Shown: positions 40,120 through 49,580 of the stretch, piece by piece
How the letters are laid out: each line of letters starts with the position of its first letter
Numbering within the stretch: position 1 is the first letter of the stretch
NCBI GenBank assembly: GCA_032718475.1
Contig: JAUCBJ010006329.1
Location: 1-64,000 of the forward strand
Direction of reading: 5' to 3'
Origin: Nemertoderma westbladi
Lineage: Eukaryota; Xenacoelomorpha; Nemertodermatida; Nemertodermatidae
Length of the DNA stretch: 64,000 nt
Position numbers and translations under genes: made by a program
Notes under the pieces: model-generated
Databases searched by the model: none
Told to the model about the DNA's origin: nothing
The model's input: the letters and a program-made list of their open reading frames with translations, nothing else

Positions 40120-42594
40120 ATGAGTGAATCGGGCGAGACACCGCCGCGGACCCCGGATGAAGACCTAACGATCCGCGAGGCCGCGACCAAGCGATACAGG
40201 CCCACGACGCCGGAGCCATCGATAACGGGCGAACCGGAAGTCCAGAACGAGGAGGGCCTGGAACCCGAAGTCGAGCCAAGAGAGAAAGAGAGCGAGACGG
40301 AGGGAGAAGGAGACGAGTCGACACGAGACGGAGAACGGCGCGCCGATGTCGCCGGCCAGCTACCGGCCGAGGGCGACGAGCGGCCCACCGAAACGGCGAC
40401 GATGGGGCCGACGGTGCGACGCCGGACGCGAAGAGACGGAGGAGAGATCGGTACCGATGTCGCCGGCCAGCTACAGGCCGAGGGCGACGGACGGCCCACC
40501 GGAACGGCGACGGTGGAGCCGCCGGTACGACGTCGAACCCGGAGGGACGGAGGAGAGGTCGGCGACGAGGACGTCGGGGTTTCTGAGCGACTTCGACGGG
40601 CCTACAACGCGACCCGGAAGCTGATAAACGACGCCAAGAAGGAAGGGGCGAAGGTAGACGAGGTGAGACTGAGAAAGCGACTAGGTGAGTCGGATAGACA
40701 CTTAAGTTACCTAATACGTTTTGGGCAGAGAGAACTGGCCGGGGAGAGAGCAGAAGGGATAGCCGGCGAACTGTTTGAACTATGGGAGTGTGGGAGTATG
40801 GAACCTAGTATAGCGCCATTGTACATAGGGCCATACTTGGTCGATGCCCGGGGAGTAAAACCAGTGGGTTGGAGGGGACTCGAAGGGGGCGAATCCGAGG
40901 TTAACCCCGAGGATTCGGCCTCGTCGGTCGGAGAAAGCTCCGGGAGGCGGGGGAAAGTTAGTAGGTCGGGAAGGCGGGGGAAGTCCGTCGTAACCGATAA
41001 GTCTGTTACATCCTCCGCGAAAGAAAGAGTGGTGAGAGAGGTAGGTGCCGCATACCGTCTCGACGTGGCAGAGCAAGGTCAGAAGGAAATGGAGGAACGG
41101 CTAGAGGAGGGGAGAGCGCGGTTAGCGAGGGAAGCGGCATTGATTAAAGAGAACGGAGAGAGGCTCGAAAGGGCTTTGATGAGCCTTAGGGAGAGTGACG
41201 AAATAGAGGAAAAGGAGTGTAGAGAGCGTGAGGCTAGGGAGGAAAAGGAACGCAAAGAGCGTGAGGCGGAACGCAAGGAATATGAGGCGAGAAAGGAAAA
41301 GGAACGCAAAGAGCGTGAGGCGGAACGCAAGGAATATGAGGCGAGAAAGGAAAAGGAACGTAAGGAGCGTGAGGCGAGGCGAAGGGAGATCGCTAGGAGT
41401 GTGGTAGAGTCGGACAGACGGGACAGTCAGGAGAGTGAGAAGAGAGGGGCAAAGGCTGAGCAAGAGCTAAGGGATTTAGAGAAACGCCAAGGTGAATCGG
41501 CGAAAAATAAGATTAGACGGGCGCACGAACTGGAACTGGTCCGAGCGTTGCCGTCTGAAAGCGGGGCCGGCTCGAGTATTTTTGAGGAGCCAGGGGCCGT
41601 AGACACGTTTATTAATACCCCACTGACAGGGACCGCACGACAGACCCAAAACTGGTGTGACCGTACGGGCGGGGGGGGGGGTAATAATAATGATGGTACA
41701 GTAGACGTTGTTGATATTAATAGTACCGTATGGGATAACTCTAATCAAACCTTTATTGCAGGGAATACTTTACCTAGTGGTAGTAACTTAAATTTAAATC
41801 AGAACGTCCCTAGTATTAATGTAGAAAATAATCCTAATATTGATGTAGTTACGCAAAATAATTCAAATAATCAAAATAATAACCCGAATTCGGACCTACA
41901 AAATAACTTAAATAACGCAATTACACAAAATAATTCGAATAATTTAAATAATGATCTTAGCCCGAATTTACAAAATAATTCAGATAACGTAGTCGCGCAG
42001 AATAATACAAATGATTTTGTTTCAAACGAGCAAATTAATTCCGTTTCCAATATGGGTGCTATTAATGTAAATACGTCTGGCCTACATAACCAGGGAGCAG
42101 AGGGCCTGGTAGGCCACGTAGTTAGTAGACAGGAAGCAGAGGGCCTGGTAGGCCACGTAGTTAGTAGACAGGCAGCAGAGGGCCTGGTAGGCCACGTAGT
42201 TAGTAGACAGGCAGCAGAGGGCCTGGTAGGCCACGTAGTTAGTAGACAGGGAGCAGAGGGCCTGGTAGGCCACGTAGTTAGTAGACAGGCAGCAGAGGGC
42301 CTGGTAGGCCACGTAGTTAGTAGACAGGGAGGAGAGGGCCTGGTAGGCCACGTAGTTGGTAGGCAGGGAGTAGAGGGTCTGGTAGGCCACGCAATAGCAG
42401 AGGGAGAGGCGGGGGTGAATAGACCCGACCGTGGTAGGGTTGATGTGTCGACTAGAGAGATATATAGTAGCGGGGCGAGAGGTAGCGAAGTAGAATGTAG
42501 CGGGTGGGGGGGGGCTACAAGGGCCCCACAACAGAGAGTTAGCGGCGAGAGGGGGGGGGGGGGCAGAGAGTGTCCCACAGCCGTCAGCGGATAA
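40120..42594 (+). CDS. Retrotransposon ORF1: long Gag-like N-terminal protein (824 aa)
   Basis: First long frame after the leader; it starts at the first ATG after the LTR that opens this frame. No catalytic domain is recognised. Residues about 75-150 hold two copies of a 37-residue unit (DNA period 111 bp at 40345 and 40456) containing DVAGQL and RRRTRRDGGE. Residues about 320-470 are a highly charged Glu/Lys/Arg helix, predicted coiled coil, with an 18-residue repeat (ARKEKERKEREAERKEYE type). Residues about 550-645 are rich in Asn and Gln, and residues about 659-762 are eight 13-residue repeats. It ends in TAATG, overlapping the ATG of ORF2, with a 13-G run just before. Its position fits a structural Gag extension that multimerises; that is inference. 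The real product could be a fusion with ORF2. Confidence 0.85.
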   Translation: MSESGETPPRTPDEDLTIREAATKRYRPTTPEPSITGEPEVQNEEGLEPEVEPREKESETEGEGDESTRDGERRADVAGQLPAEGDERPTETATMGPTVRRRTRRDGGEIGTDVAGQLQAEGDGRPTGTATVEPPVRRRTRRDGGEVGDEDVGVSERLRRAYNATRKLINDAKKEGAKVDEVRLRKRLGESDRHLSYLIRFGQRELAGERAEGIAGELFELWECGSMEPSIAPLYIGPYLVDARGVKPVGWRGLEGGESEVNPEDSASSVGESSGRRGKVSRSGRRGKSVVTDKSVTSSAKERVVREVGAAYRLDVAEQGQKEMEERLEEGRARLAREAALIKENGERLERALMSLRESDEIEEKECREREAREEKERKEREAERKEYEARKEKERKEREAERKEYEARKEKERKEREARRREIARSVVESDRRDSQESEKRGAKAEQELRDLEKRQGESAKNKIRRAHELELVRALPSESGAGSSIFEEPGAVDTFINTPLTGTARQTQNWCDRTGGGGGNNNDGTVDVVDINSTVWDNSNQTFIAGNTLPSGSNLNLNQNVPSINVENNPNIDVVTQNNSNNQNNNPNSDLQNNLNNAITQNNSNNLNNDLSPNLQNNSDNVVAQNNTNDFVSNEQINSVSNMGAINVNTSGLHNQGAEGLVGHVVSRQEAEGLVGHVVSRQAAEGLVGHVVSRQAAEGLVGHVVSRQGAEGLVGHVVSRQAAEGLVGHVVSRQGGEGLVGHVVGRQGVEGLVGHAIAEGEAGVNRPDRGRVDVSTREIYSSGARGSEVECSGWGGATRAPQQRVSGERGGGGRECPTAVSG
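40345..40566 (+). repeat. 111-bp tandem duplication in ORF1
   Basis: GATGTCGCCGGCCAGCTAC occurs at 40345 and 40456. The two 111-bp (37-codon) copies stay in frame and have diverged at several bases, giving a duplicated basic segment. Confidence 0.8.
41220..41380 (+). repeat. 54-bp in-frame repeats encoding the ORF1 coiled coil
   Basis: CGCAAGGAATATGAGGCG appears at about 41271 and 41325, with GAAAAGGAACG segments between, a period of 54 bp (18 codons). The translation is almost entirely Glu, Lys, Arg, Ala and Tyr, typical of a long single helix or coiled coil. Confidence 0.75.
41671..41681 (+). repeat. G11 homopolymer inside ORF1
   Basis: Eleven consecutive G bases encode a Gly run at the switch from the charged helix to the Asn-rich segment. 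It is the second-longest G run in the coding region and another place where length variation would change frame. Confidence 0.9.
42094..42405 (+). repeat. Eight 39-bp coding repeats near the ORF1 C-terminus
   Basis: Eight units of 39 bp encode EGLVGHVVSRQ with a variable two-residue linker (GA, EA, AA, GG, GV). The last two units are more diverged. Each contains GGCCT-GGT-AGGCC, a short palindrome with a 3-nt loop. The first six units are nearly identical in DNA, so expansion was recent. Confidence 0.93.
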
Positions 42595-42596
42595 TG
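42543..42596 (+). promoter_or_regulatory. ORF1/ORF2 junction: G13 tract plus TAATG overlap
   Basis: ORF1 stops with TAA at 42592-42594 and the first ORF2 ATG is at 42594-42596, sharing the A. The ORF2 frame is open back to 42543, after a TAG at 42540-42542. Thirteen G bases at 42551-42563 lie in that overlap. A -1 slip on the G run, or one extra G in the template, would fuse ORF1 to ORF2; alternatively ribosomes could reinitiate at TAATG. The sequence shows both possibilities and does not say which is used. Confidence 0.6.
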
Positions 42597-45290
42597 CGAG
42601 GGCCGAACAAGGTAAACCGCAACAACCGGCGACGGAAAGTAATAGGGGGATTGCGAGTATCCCCAGCGACGTGCGACCGAGCAGAGAAAGACAGGTTGAC
42701 GTCGCGGAGAGGGCGGACGGAGCGTCGAGCCCGATCAGAGGAGGAAAGAAGAACAGTGGGGTTTAACCGGGAGGTCGACGAGAGATCTCGTGAGCGGGAA
42801 TATTCCACTGATAGGAGAAGAGAGGAAGACAGTAGTAGAAGTATCGCCGCAAACGATAGAAGAGCGAGGACGGACAGCGAGCCGTCGGTAGTCGAGATGA
42901 GAACGGAGAGTCAGTGGGGTCGGACTCCGGGAGATTGCCGTCGCCCCGGAGGGATGCGATCCGGTGAGGCGCATTACACGCCGAGAGAGGGGTACGCGAT
43001 GTACCGGTACGAGGATGAAAACAGTGGAGAGGGGGGTCGAAGAGAAACTTTCCGACGGAATATACCTACCGATCGAGAATACGGTAGCCGCGGGGAGGAT
43101 TATTCGAGAAGAATAAACTTCGATCCCGAGCAACACATGCAGACTGTAGGGCATACTGTAGGTCTTACTGCACATACCGTAGGCCATACTGAGAGAGGCA
43201 ATGTAGGCGATAGGATAGCGTGGACAACGGGATTAAACCCGGAAGTCGCGGAATACATACCGGCGAGTAGGCCAGAAGCTGATAGGCCTATACCGGTACC
43301 AGCACAGCAGTATGACTACAGCATGCAGGGACATAACATATACCCAGGGGAGGGGGGAATTATTGCGGATAGGTGCATGGGCCCCAACATATTAACATCA
43401 ACCCCAGTACCAGACATACCGGTGGGGGGGGGACAGGGTGACATTCCCCCATCACAATATCAACAATATACCCCAACAGGAACAAGAACAACGAGACCCC
43501 TAGATGAAAACAGGTCGTGTGATACAGACATATGGAGGGGGCCGCTACCCCCGATGACATATCCGAGTCAGAGAAGATCAAGAAATAGGACGGACGAACC
43601 GCACCAGACAGGGGAAACTATACAGCGCCCGTCGAATCCATTGGAAGCGCAGGCGATGGGGATGGCCACGTTGATCGATGCGTTGAAAACGAGGATCGAA
43701 TTACCACCCGTGGAACCATTCAAATTCGATGGGAGCAGGCCGGAAGAATACTTACAGTTTCGGCGAATGTATAGTAACGAAATACTAACAAAAAACTTGA
43801 CGCAGGCGGAGTGCCTAAAGTATCTACAAGTGTACACGGGAGGCCCAGCATACGACATCGTGAGGCAATATCAGGGAATAGAGGGCGGCTTCACGACAGC
43901 ATGGCGGGCACTGGATAGGGAATACGGGCACCCGGCCAAGATCATCAGGCAGACGCTGAGAGGCATAACATCGGGTGGCCTACAGGATAATCCCGTTAGC
44001 ATTAAGACGTTTGCTAACAAAGTCGAGAAGGCGCTGATCGTGCTGAAGACGCTAGACGCGCCATACGAGCTCAACGCGTCCAACAACATCACCACGATAG
44101 CGCAGGCACTACCGAGCTGGCTGCGCAACAAATGGAGGAAGATCGCTTTCTCCACTCGAGACAAGAAGGGTGCGGAACCAGGTTTAGAAGAAATGTCAAA
44201 CTTCTTAAATTACGAGGCTGAACTAATAACTGACCCAGTCTATAGCGAAGACAGCCTGGGAAAGGGACCAAAGACAGACTACCATAGACCAAAACCAGAG
44301 CACAACACATCGAACGCGTTACCGAGACTCAGGCAATCATTGCCATATGCAGCGACGCAGGGGACTGCAAGTCCACAGACAAACGAAGATAAGACAACAT
44401 CAAGGGACGGACAGGGGAACAATAACAACATGAATAAACATAACCCCAGTACGTCCAGTAGGCCAAACCCAGTCAATAAGAATAGTAGGGACTTTGGTAC
44501 GAATATAACTGCGATACGCAATGCATTGTATAAAGAGGGCTACGACCCAAAGAGCAAATGCCAGTTACACGCAAATGCGCTTCATAAAACCATGAACTGC
44601 AGGTACTGGCAGGCGCTACCGAGGCAAGACCAGATAGATTACGCGTCGAGCAATAAAATCTGCTCGCGATGTGTGAAGAGTGGACACAAGGCCAGGGAAT
44701 GCCAAGAGAAGCCGGTCAAGTTTGGCCAAAGGAGAGGCCAAACGATGGCAACGAGCACGGTAGGGGCGAAGAAGAGAGGTACGGTGTTACTTGGAGTAGT
44801 ACCAGTACGAGTGATCGGGGAAGGCAATCGATCAGTAACAACACTAATGCTGGTTGATAGTGGAGCTGCCTTCACATTAGTTGAGGAATGGGTAGCCGAA
44901 GAAATAGGGTTGAGAACGAGGCCAAGCAGAATGGCGGTAACAACCATCTCTAGCAAAGATGAGGTCCTAGAGATGAGGACAGGACGGTGCGCAATTGCAG
45001 CAGTGGCACCAGGATGCGATTATGGGGCAACCATCGACCCCATCCAAGTAATAGAGTCAATTAACATCAATGCCAGGCGGCCAACCAACATCGAGGTCGA
45101 GCAATACAAATTCCTGGACGACATTGACTTCTCGATCCCAGACGTGGACGTTAGGAAGGTATCCATCATAGTAGGAATGGACTGCCCGACGGCCCACGAG
45201 AAGAATGCAAACGGTCTTCGGCGAAGACAAGCAGAGCGACCCGGTGGCCATATTAACACCATTCGGGTGGACGCTGAGTGGTCCAATTAA
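42594..45290 (+). CDS. gag-pro: Retrotransposon ORF2: Gag (DUF1759) with CCHC knuckle and aspartic protease
   Basis: The ATG at 42594 is chosen because the frame upstream has only a GTG. Residues 1 to about 350 are Arg-rich and low complexity. About 360-545 (LPPVEPFKFDGSRPEEYLQF onward) match the DUF1759 Gag domain of Pao elements. A Cys/His cluster at about 660-703 includes a CCHC knuckle (CSRCVKSGHKAREC, codons from 44661), expected to bind the element RNA. The protease active site DSGA is at residue 755 (44856), followed by a DUF1758-type domain. The conserved sequence leaves this frame at about 45190-45205 and continues in the +1 frame; the last 30 or so residues look like out-of-frame readthrough. 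In an intact element this part would process Gag-Pol inside particles. Confidence 0.88.
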   Translation: MRGPNKVNRNNRRRKVIGGLRVSPATCDRAEKDRLTSRRGRTERRARSEEERRTVGFNREVDERSREREYSTDRRREEDSSRSIAANDRRARTDSEPSVVEMRTESQWGRTPGDCRRPGGMRSGEAHYTPREGYAMYRYEDENSGEGGRRETFRRNIPTDREYGSRGEDYSRRINFDPEQHMQTVGHTVGLTAHTVGHTERGNVGDRIAWTTGLNPEVAEYIPASRPEADRPIPVPAQQYDYSMQGHNIYPGEGGIIADRCMGPNILTSTPVPDIPVGGGQGDIPPSQYQQYTPTGTRTTRPLDENRSCDTDIWRGPLPPMTYPSQRRSRNRTDEPHQTGETIQRPSNPLEAQAMGMATLIDALKTRIELPPVEPFKFDGSRPEEYLQFRRMYSNEILTKNLTQAECLKYLQVYTGGPAYDIVRQYQGIEGGFTTAWRALDREYGHPAKIIRQTLRGITSGGLQDNPVSIKTFANKVEKALIVLKTLDAPYELNASNNITTIAQALPSWLRNKWRKIAFSTRDKKGAEPGLEEMSNFLNYEAELITDPVYSEDSLGKGPKTDYHRPKPEHNTSNALPRLRQSLPYAATQGTASPQTNEDKTTSRDGQGNNNNMNKHNPSTSSRPNPVNKNSRDFGTNITAIRNALYKEGYDPKSKCQLHANALHKTMNCRYWQALPRQDQIDYASSNKICSRCVKSGHKARECQEKPVKFGQRRGQTMATSTVGAKKRGTVLLGVVPVRVIGEGNRSVTTLMLVDSGAAFTLVEEWVAEEIGLRTRPSRMAVTTISSKDEVLEMRTGRCAIAAVAPGCDYGATIDPIQVIESININARRPTNIEVEQYKFLDDIDFSIPDVDVRKVSIIVGMDCPTAHEKNANGLRRRQAERPGGHINTIRVDAEWSN
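45175..45290 (+). other. First pol frame change (0 to +1)
   Basis: The protease-containing frame ends at TGA-free readthrough to a TAA at 45288-45290, while the frame carrying the continuation is open from 45175. Similarity to Pao proteins moves from one to the other near 45190-45205. A one-base insertion, a two-base deletion, or +1 recoding would each explain it. No classic slippery heptamer or long homopolymer is seen there. Confidence 0.7.
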
Positions 45291-45844
45291 GAGCAAGATA
45301 CCATTCAGGATGTCGGAGACATCAGGATGCATGTTCGCGGGAACAATGCAGGAAATGGGTGATGAGGGAGCAGAGGAGCAGCTTAAAAGACTGCTCAGAC
45401 AAGACTTTGAGGGACTGAAAGAGACCGGGGTCGGGACCTCGGTAGAAGACAAACAGGCTCTACAAAGCGTGGAGGAATCGATGACGTGTGATGAGGGGCG
45501 GTATACAATAGGAATGGTATGGAAACTACCGAAGATACCGCTACCCGATAATAGAGGGATGGTACTCACGAGACTCCGCAAGCTGAAACAAACACTACAA
45601 CGGAGCCCCGAGAAGAACGAGTACATTCACAAAACGATAAAGAAGTACGTCGAGAAAGGATGGGCCGTGGAGTTACCGGTCGACGAGCCGAACACGGACA
45701 GGACATACTACCTGCCACTCCACGTAGCTTTAGACCCAAAGAAAGGTAAACTTAGGATGGTAGTCGATGCATCGGCAAAGACCGACGGAAAGTGCTTAAA
45801 CGACTACCTACTAGAGGGCCCAAACATATACAATTCGGGCATAG

Positions 45845-45891
45845 AAGTACTACTTAGATTTCAGGAATGGGAAACACGCCTTCACGTGTGA
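45845..45891 (+). other. Second pol frame change (+1 to +2)
   Basis: The two frames overlap at 45845-45891. RT similarity leaves the first in the segment around GAATGGGAAACAC (45865-45877) and continues in the second with the first catalytic-Asp motif (DIEGMF, from 45890). A run of three G then three A is the only local homopolymer. A one-base insertion or a sequencing error is the simplest reading. Confidence 0.7.
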
Positions 45892-45901
45892 CATAGAAGG
45901 C

Positions 45902-48766
45902 ATGTTCAACCAAGTCCGAGTAACAGAGGAAGATAGCGACAGTCAACGCTTCTTATGGTATAACGGCGAAGAAGAACCGCCTATAATACCGGCATATAAG
46001 ATGGTAGTACAAAACATGGGGGCCAAGTCGTCCTCATTTACGACGACTATGGCAGTGAGAGACACGGTAAAGGGGAAGGAAGATAGATACAGCAGTAGGG
46101 CCGTCGATATGATCCGACGCGGCTTCTACGTAGACGACGGTATGGAGTCTGGAAATACGGTTGAGGAGATACTGGAAACAGGGCGCGAGGTTCGCGACAT
46201 CCTGAAAGGATCCGGCTTCAACCTGACCAAATTCCAATCCAGTTCAGAAGAATTTATCAAGGCAATAGAGGACAAGAAACCAGAATCGACCATGGACAAC
46301 CCTACAACAGCCAAAGGACAGGACATGGCGATTAAGAGAACGGAATCCCAGCAGAAGGCATTGGGAATCGTGTGGGATAGAAAAACAGACGAACTGAAGT
46401 ATCAGCTGAGCCAGGAGGGCGCAGACACCCATACGAAGAGGGGTTATGTATCGTATATAGCAAGGATATACGATCCCCTAGGCCTAGCATCCCCATTACT
46501 AGTCACGGGGAAACAGATACTCAAGAGAGTATATAAATTGAAGGATGAGTGGGATGTAGAGGTACCAGAGGACATCAAGAAACAGTGGAGCAAATGGACA
46601 GGAGACTTGGAGAGGATGGGAACATACAACATGCCGCGAGTGTATTTCCCGGACGGGAACATGACGAATCTGGACCTACATATGTTCTCCGACGCGTCGT
46701 TAGAGGCATACGGAGCGGCACTCTATTTAGTACAACGAGAGGGGCCTCACAAGCCCAGACTAGCCTTTAGCAAAGCTAAGTCAACGCCGCCAGATTCAGC
46801 ATCTGTTCCCAAGTTAGAATTGACAGCTGCGAGACTAGGAGTTAGAGCCACAGCCTACCTAGTGGATACAATTCCCAACATAGTGGAGACACACTACTGG
46901 ACGGACTCCATGGTAGTGCTTGGTTGGCTACACAACGAAAAGACGAGATACCCGATATTCGTCGCGAATAGAGTGGACGAAATAAGAGCAACCACAGAAC
47001 TAGAAAGGTGGCACTACTGCCCAACAGATGAGAACCCAGCGGACTTGCTGTCGAGGGGCGTGGAACGCCACACTTTCCTGAAGAAGGAAGTATTGTGGCA
47101 ACATGGGCCACAATTTCTGAGCGATAGAGAGGCCTGGCCGCCGATGAGGAAGGTGGACCCGGGCTCGGAAGTAGTATCAGAAGGAGAAGAGGGAGATTCA
47201 GAGGGAGAAGAGATATACTCCCAGATGGTGAGGGAGATTAGGGACGTGCAACCAGGAAGGGAACTGTGCGATAACCCGACGGATAAACTCCTCAGCTACA
47301 GTTCTAGTTGGTATAAGACCAAGAAACTAGTGGCGTACTGGAGAGCCTTTGGGAATTTCCTTGCGGGAGTCGGCAAGGACAAGAAGATCAGGACAACCAT
47401 AGATCTGGAAGGAGCGGCCAAGGCAGTGATCCGCTATGAACAACGGAAGAACTACGGCGACGAGGTGGAACGCGTCGGTAACCAACAGCACCTCCGACGG
47501 GACAGCGAGTTGATCACGCTGTCGCCACAACTCAATGACGACGGGATTCTAGTAATGAATTCTAGGGTGGGATACAACAACAGTATAGTCGTACCACCGA
47601 AACCCATCATCATTCCTACAGGATCGCCAATAGTCCACCAGATTATATGGGACTCCCATAAATCGATATTGCATGGGGGCACCAACCGAACCCTCACAGA
47701 GATAAGGAGGACCTTTTGGGTCAAACAACTAAGGAAGAAGGTTAAAGCGGTAGTGGGGCAGTGCCAGACCTGCCGACGGGCGAAGAAGGAGCGAGCCATA
47801 CAGGAGATGGCGCCACTACCGGCGAGTAGGGTAAGACAGCACGACCCGCCATTTACGCATTGCGGTGTGGACATGTTCGGGCCGATAAAGATCAAGGTGA
47901 TGCGACACACGGAGAAACGCTACGGTATTATCTTCGTATGCAACAATACGCGGGCGGTAGGGATAGAACTCGCCCAAGATGCAACCGCATCAGCATTCAT
48001 TAACGCCTTAGAAAGGTTTAGGGACCGCAAAGGTGGGACGATCGCAGTGATATATAGCGACAACGGCACCAACTTTGTGGGCGCAGAGAGTGAGATGGCA
48101 GAGGCCTTAGACATCTTGGAGGGAGAAGAAGTCAGGGCGGCCATGAGGAGACGACAAGTGAAGTGGGAGAGAAGGACGCCGTATGCACCACATACACTAG
48201 GATGCGTCGAGAGACTGGTGGGCAGTTCAAAACGTCTAATGACGAAGCTGATGAACACCCACATGGTCACTGAAGACGTCTTACGGACAGTACTTGCGAA
48301 GTGCGAGGGGATCATTAATAGCAGACCGCTATATCCAGAGAATGATGACCCTGAGTCATTAGACGTGCTAACACCTAGCCATTTCCTGATGGAAAGGCCA
48401 GCGACCATCGATATGCGGGGTGTAGACCCAGATGATATACACTCCCGCCAAAGTTGGAAAGTAGCTAAAGCAATTAGCGCAGAATACTGGAGGAGGTGGG
48501 TAGAGGAATACCTACCCACACTCCATAAGCGGAGCAAGTGGAGGAAGCCGAACAGGGAGTTAAGAGAGGGAGATCTCGTAATCGTCACGGATGATACTAT
48601 CATCAACAACCAGTGGCGGTTGGCGAGAGTTGTAGGCACCTACTCCGACGAGGACGGAAGAGTCCGATCGGTAGAAGTGCGGATAGGTGGAAAGATAGGT
48701 GCGAAGGACAGAAAAACCTACAGGAGAGCGGTAGGTAAATGCTGTCTTCTAGAAGGGGCACCTTAA
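45902..48766 (+). pseudogene. pol: Pol: RT (YVDD), RNase H, integrase and DUF5641-like C-terminus (954 codons)
   Basis: Long intact frame cut off at its 5' end by the frame change. RT catalytic YVDD is at residues 76-79 (46127-46138). RNase H acidic residues fit FSDAS (Asp 264), KLELTAA (Glu 306) and WTDS (Asp 335). The integrase zinc domain has His 586 and His 591, and Cys 621 and Cys 624. Candidate DDE residues are Asp 657, Asp 720 and Glu 770; a long D-E spacing of about 49 is consistent with BEL/Pao. The last 75 or so residues (LREGDLVIV, WRLARVVG) fit the DUF5641 tail. It would copy the RNA to DNA and integrate it. All catalytic motifs are kept, so the damage is confined to frame, not active sites. 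Confidence 0.9.
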
Positions 48767-48791
48767 AGCGGAGTTAGAGTGAAGTTTAGTC

Positions 48792-48838
48792 GTCCAAGTT
48801 TTGGACTGAGGGGGGTGGGATTGAGGGCGAGACGCCCT
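48792..48838 (+). other. Two adjacent hairpins after the pol stop
   Basis: GTCCAA-GTT-TTGGAC at 48792-48806 and AGGGCG-AGA-CGCCCT at 48824-48838, both perfect with 3-nt loops. They lie 26-72 bases after the pol stop codon. Confidence 0.7.
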
Positions 48839-48845
48839 TCCCACA

Positions 48846-48875
48846 CAAATAAAAATAAAAATAAAATAAAAATAA
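48846..48875 (+). promoter_or_regulatory. A-rich run with several AATAAA hexamers
   Basis: Repeated AAATAAAAAT units give overlapping AATAAA polyadenylation hexamers about 80 bases after the pol stop. They could end a gag-pol transcript before ORF3, or may just be a simple repeat. Confidence 0.4.
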
Positions 48876-48881
48876 TAGTAC

Positions 48882-49580
48882 ATAGTAGGTACGTAGTACC
48901 TAGAGTTAGTTACTTAGTTAGTAGGTACGTAGTACCTAGAGTTAGTTAGAGAGTTAGTAGGCAGAAATTAGCTAAGAGGTACGTAGTACCTAGTTAGTTA
49001 GTTAGTTAATAGGTACGTAGTACCTAGTTAGAGTTAGAGAGTTAGTAGGTACGTAGTACCTAGAGTTAGTTAGTTAGTAGGTACGTAGTACCTAGAGTTA
49101 GTTAGTTAGTAGGTACGTAGTACCTAGTTAGAGTTAGAGAGTTAGTAGGTACGTAGTACCTAGAGTTAGGGAGTTAGTAGGTATGTAGTACCTAGAGTAG
49201 AGAGTTAGTAGGTACGTAGTACCTAGAGTTAGTTAGAGAGTTAGTAGGTACGTAGTACCTAGAGTTAGAGAGTTAGTAGGTACGTAGTACCTAGAGTTAG
49301 TTAGAGAGTTAGTAGGTACGTAGTACCTAGAGTTAGTTAGAGAGTTAGTAGGTACGTAGTACCTAGAGTTAGTTAGAGAGTTAGTAGGTACGTAGTACCT
49401 AGTTAGAGTTAGAGTTAGAGGGTACGTAGTACTGCTAGTTAGAGTTAGAGTTAGAGGGTACGTAGTACCGCTAGTTAGAGTTAGAGTTAGAGGGTACGTA
49501 GTACCGCTAGTTAGAGTTAGAGTTAGAAGGTACGTAGTACCGTTAGTTAGAGTTAGAGGGTACGTAGTACCATTAGTTAG
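48882..49580 (+). repeat. Minisatellite of ~20 hairpin units (GGTACGTAGTACC)
   Basis: About 20 copies of TAGGTACGTAGTACCTA or close variants, spaced about 29-55 bp apart (mostly 30-38) by GTTAG/AGAGTTAG spacers. Each core is an inverted repeat with up to 7-8-bp arms around GTA. The final six units form a variant subset (GAGGGTACGTAGTACYGCTAG type). The whole array is in the sense strand of the element, between pol and ORF3. Confidence 0.93.

Larger units (their letters stand above)
45175..45891 (+). pseudogene. pol: Pol fragment: protease-RT linker and RT N-terminal part
   Basis: Open from 45175; the first ATG at 45205 is internal to the conserved region and unlikely to be a true start. It carries PFGWTLSGPI near the start, typical of the Pao protease/RT linker, then the N-terminal fingers of the RT with LPLHVALDPKKGKLRMVVDA and LNDYLLEGPN at about residues 170-210 from 45205. 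It ends with a TGA at 45889-45891 in the middle of the RT palm, where the conserved sequence shifts to the next frame. It is annotated as a broken part of pol, not a separate gene. Confidence 0.8.

Noticed and set aside
41871-42578. Antisense 235-codon frame opposite ORF1
   Set aside because: It mirrors the 39-bp repeats and the Asn-rich tract and shows no domain. It is a shadow of ORF1.
45205-45891. A separate gene starting at the ATG 45205
   Set aside because: The ATG lies inside the conserved protease/RT linker. The segment is a frame-shifted middle part of pol.
49410-49560. Telomere-like GTTAGAGTTAGAG runs
   Set aside because: Short, degenerate TTAGAG units interrupted by the hairpin core. 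They are part of the minisatellite, not a TTAGG telomere tract.
48882-49580. CRISPR-like array
   Set aside because: Units are irregular, have no unique spacers of constant length, and lie inside a eukaryotic retrotransposon.
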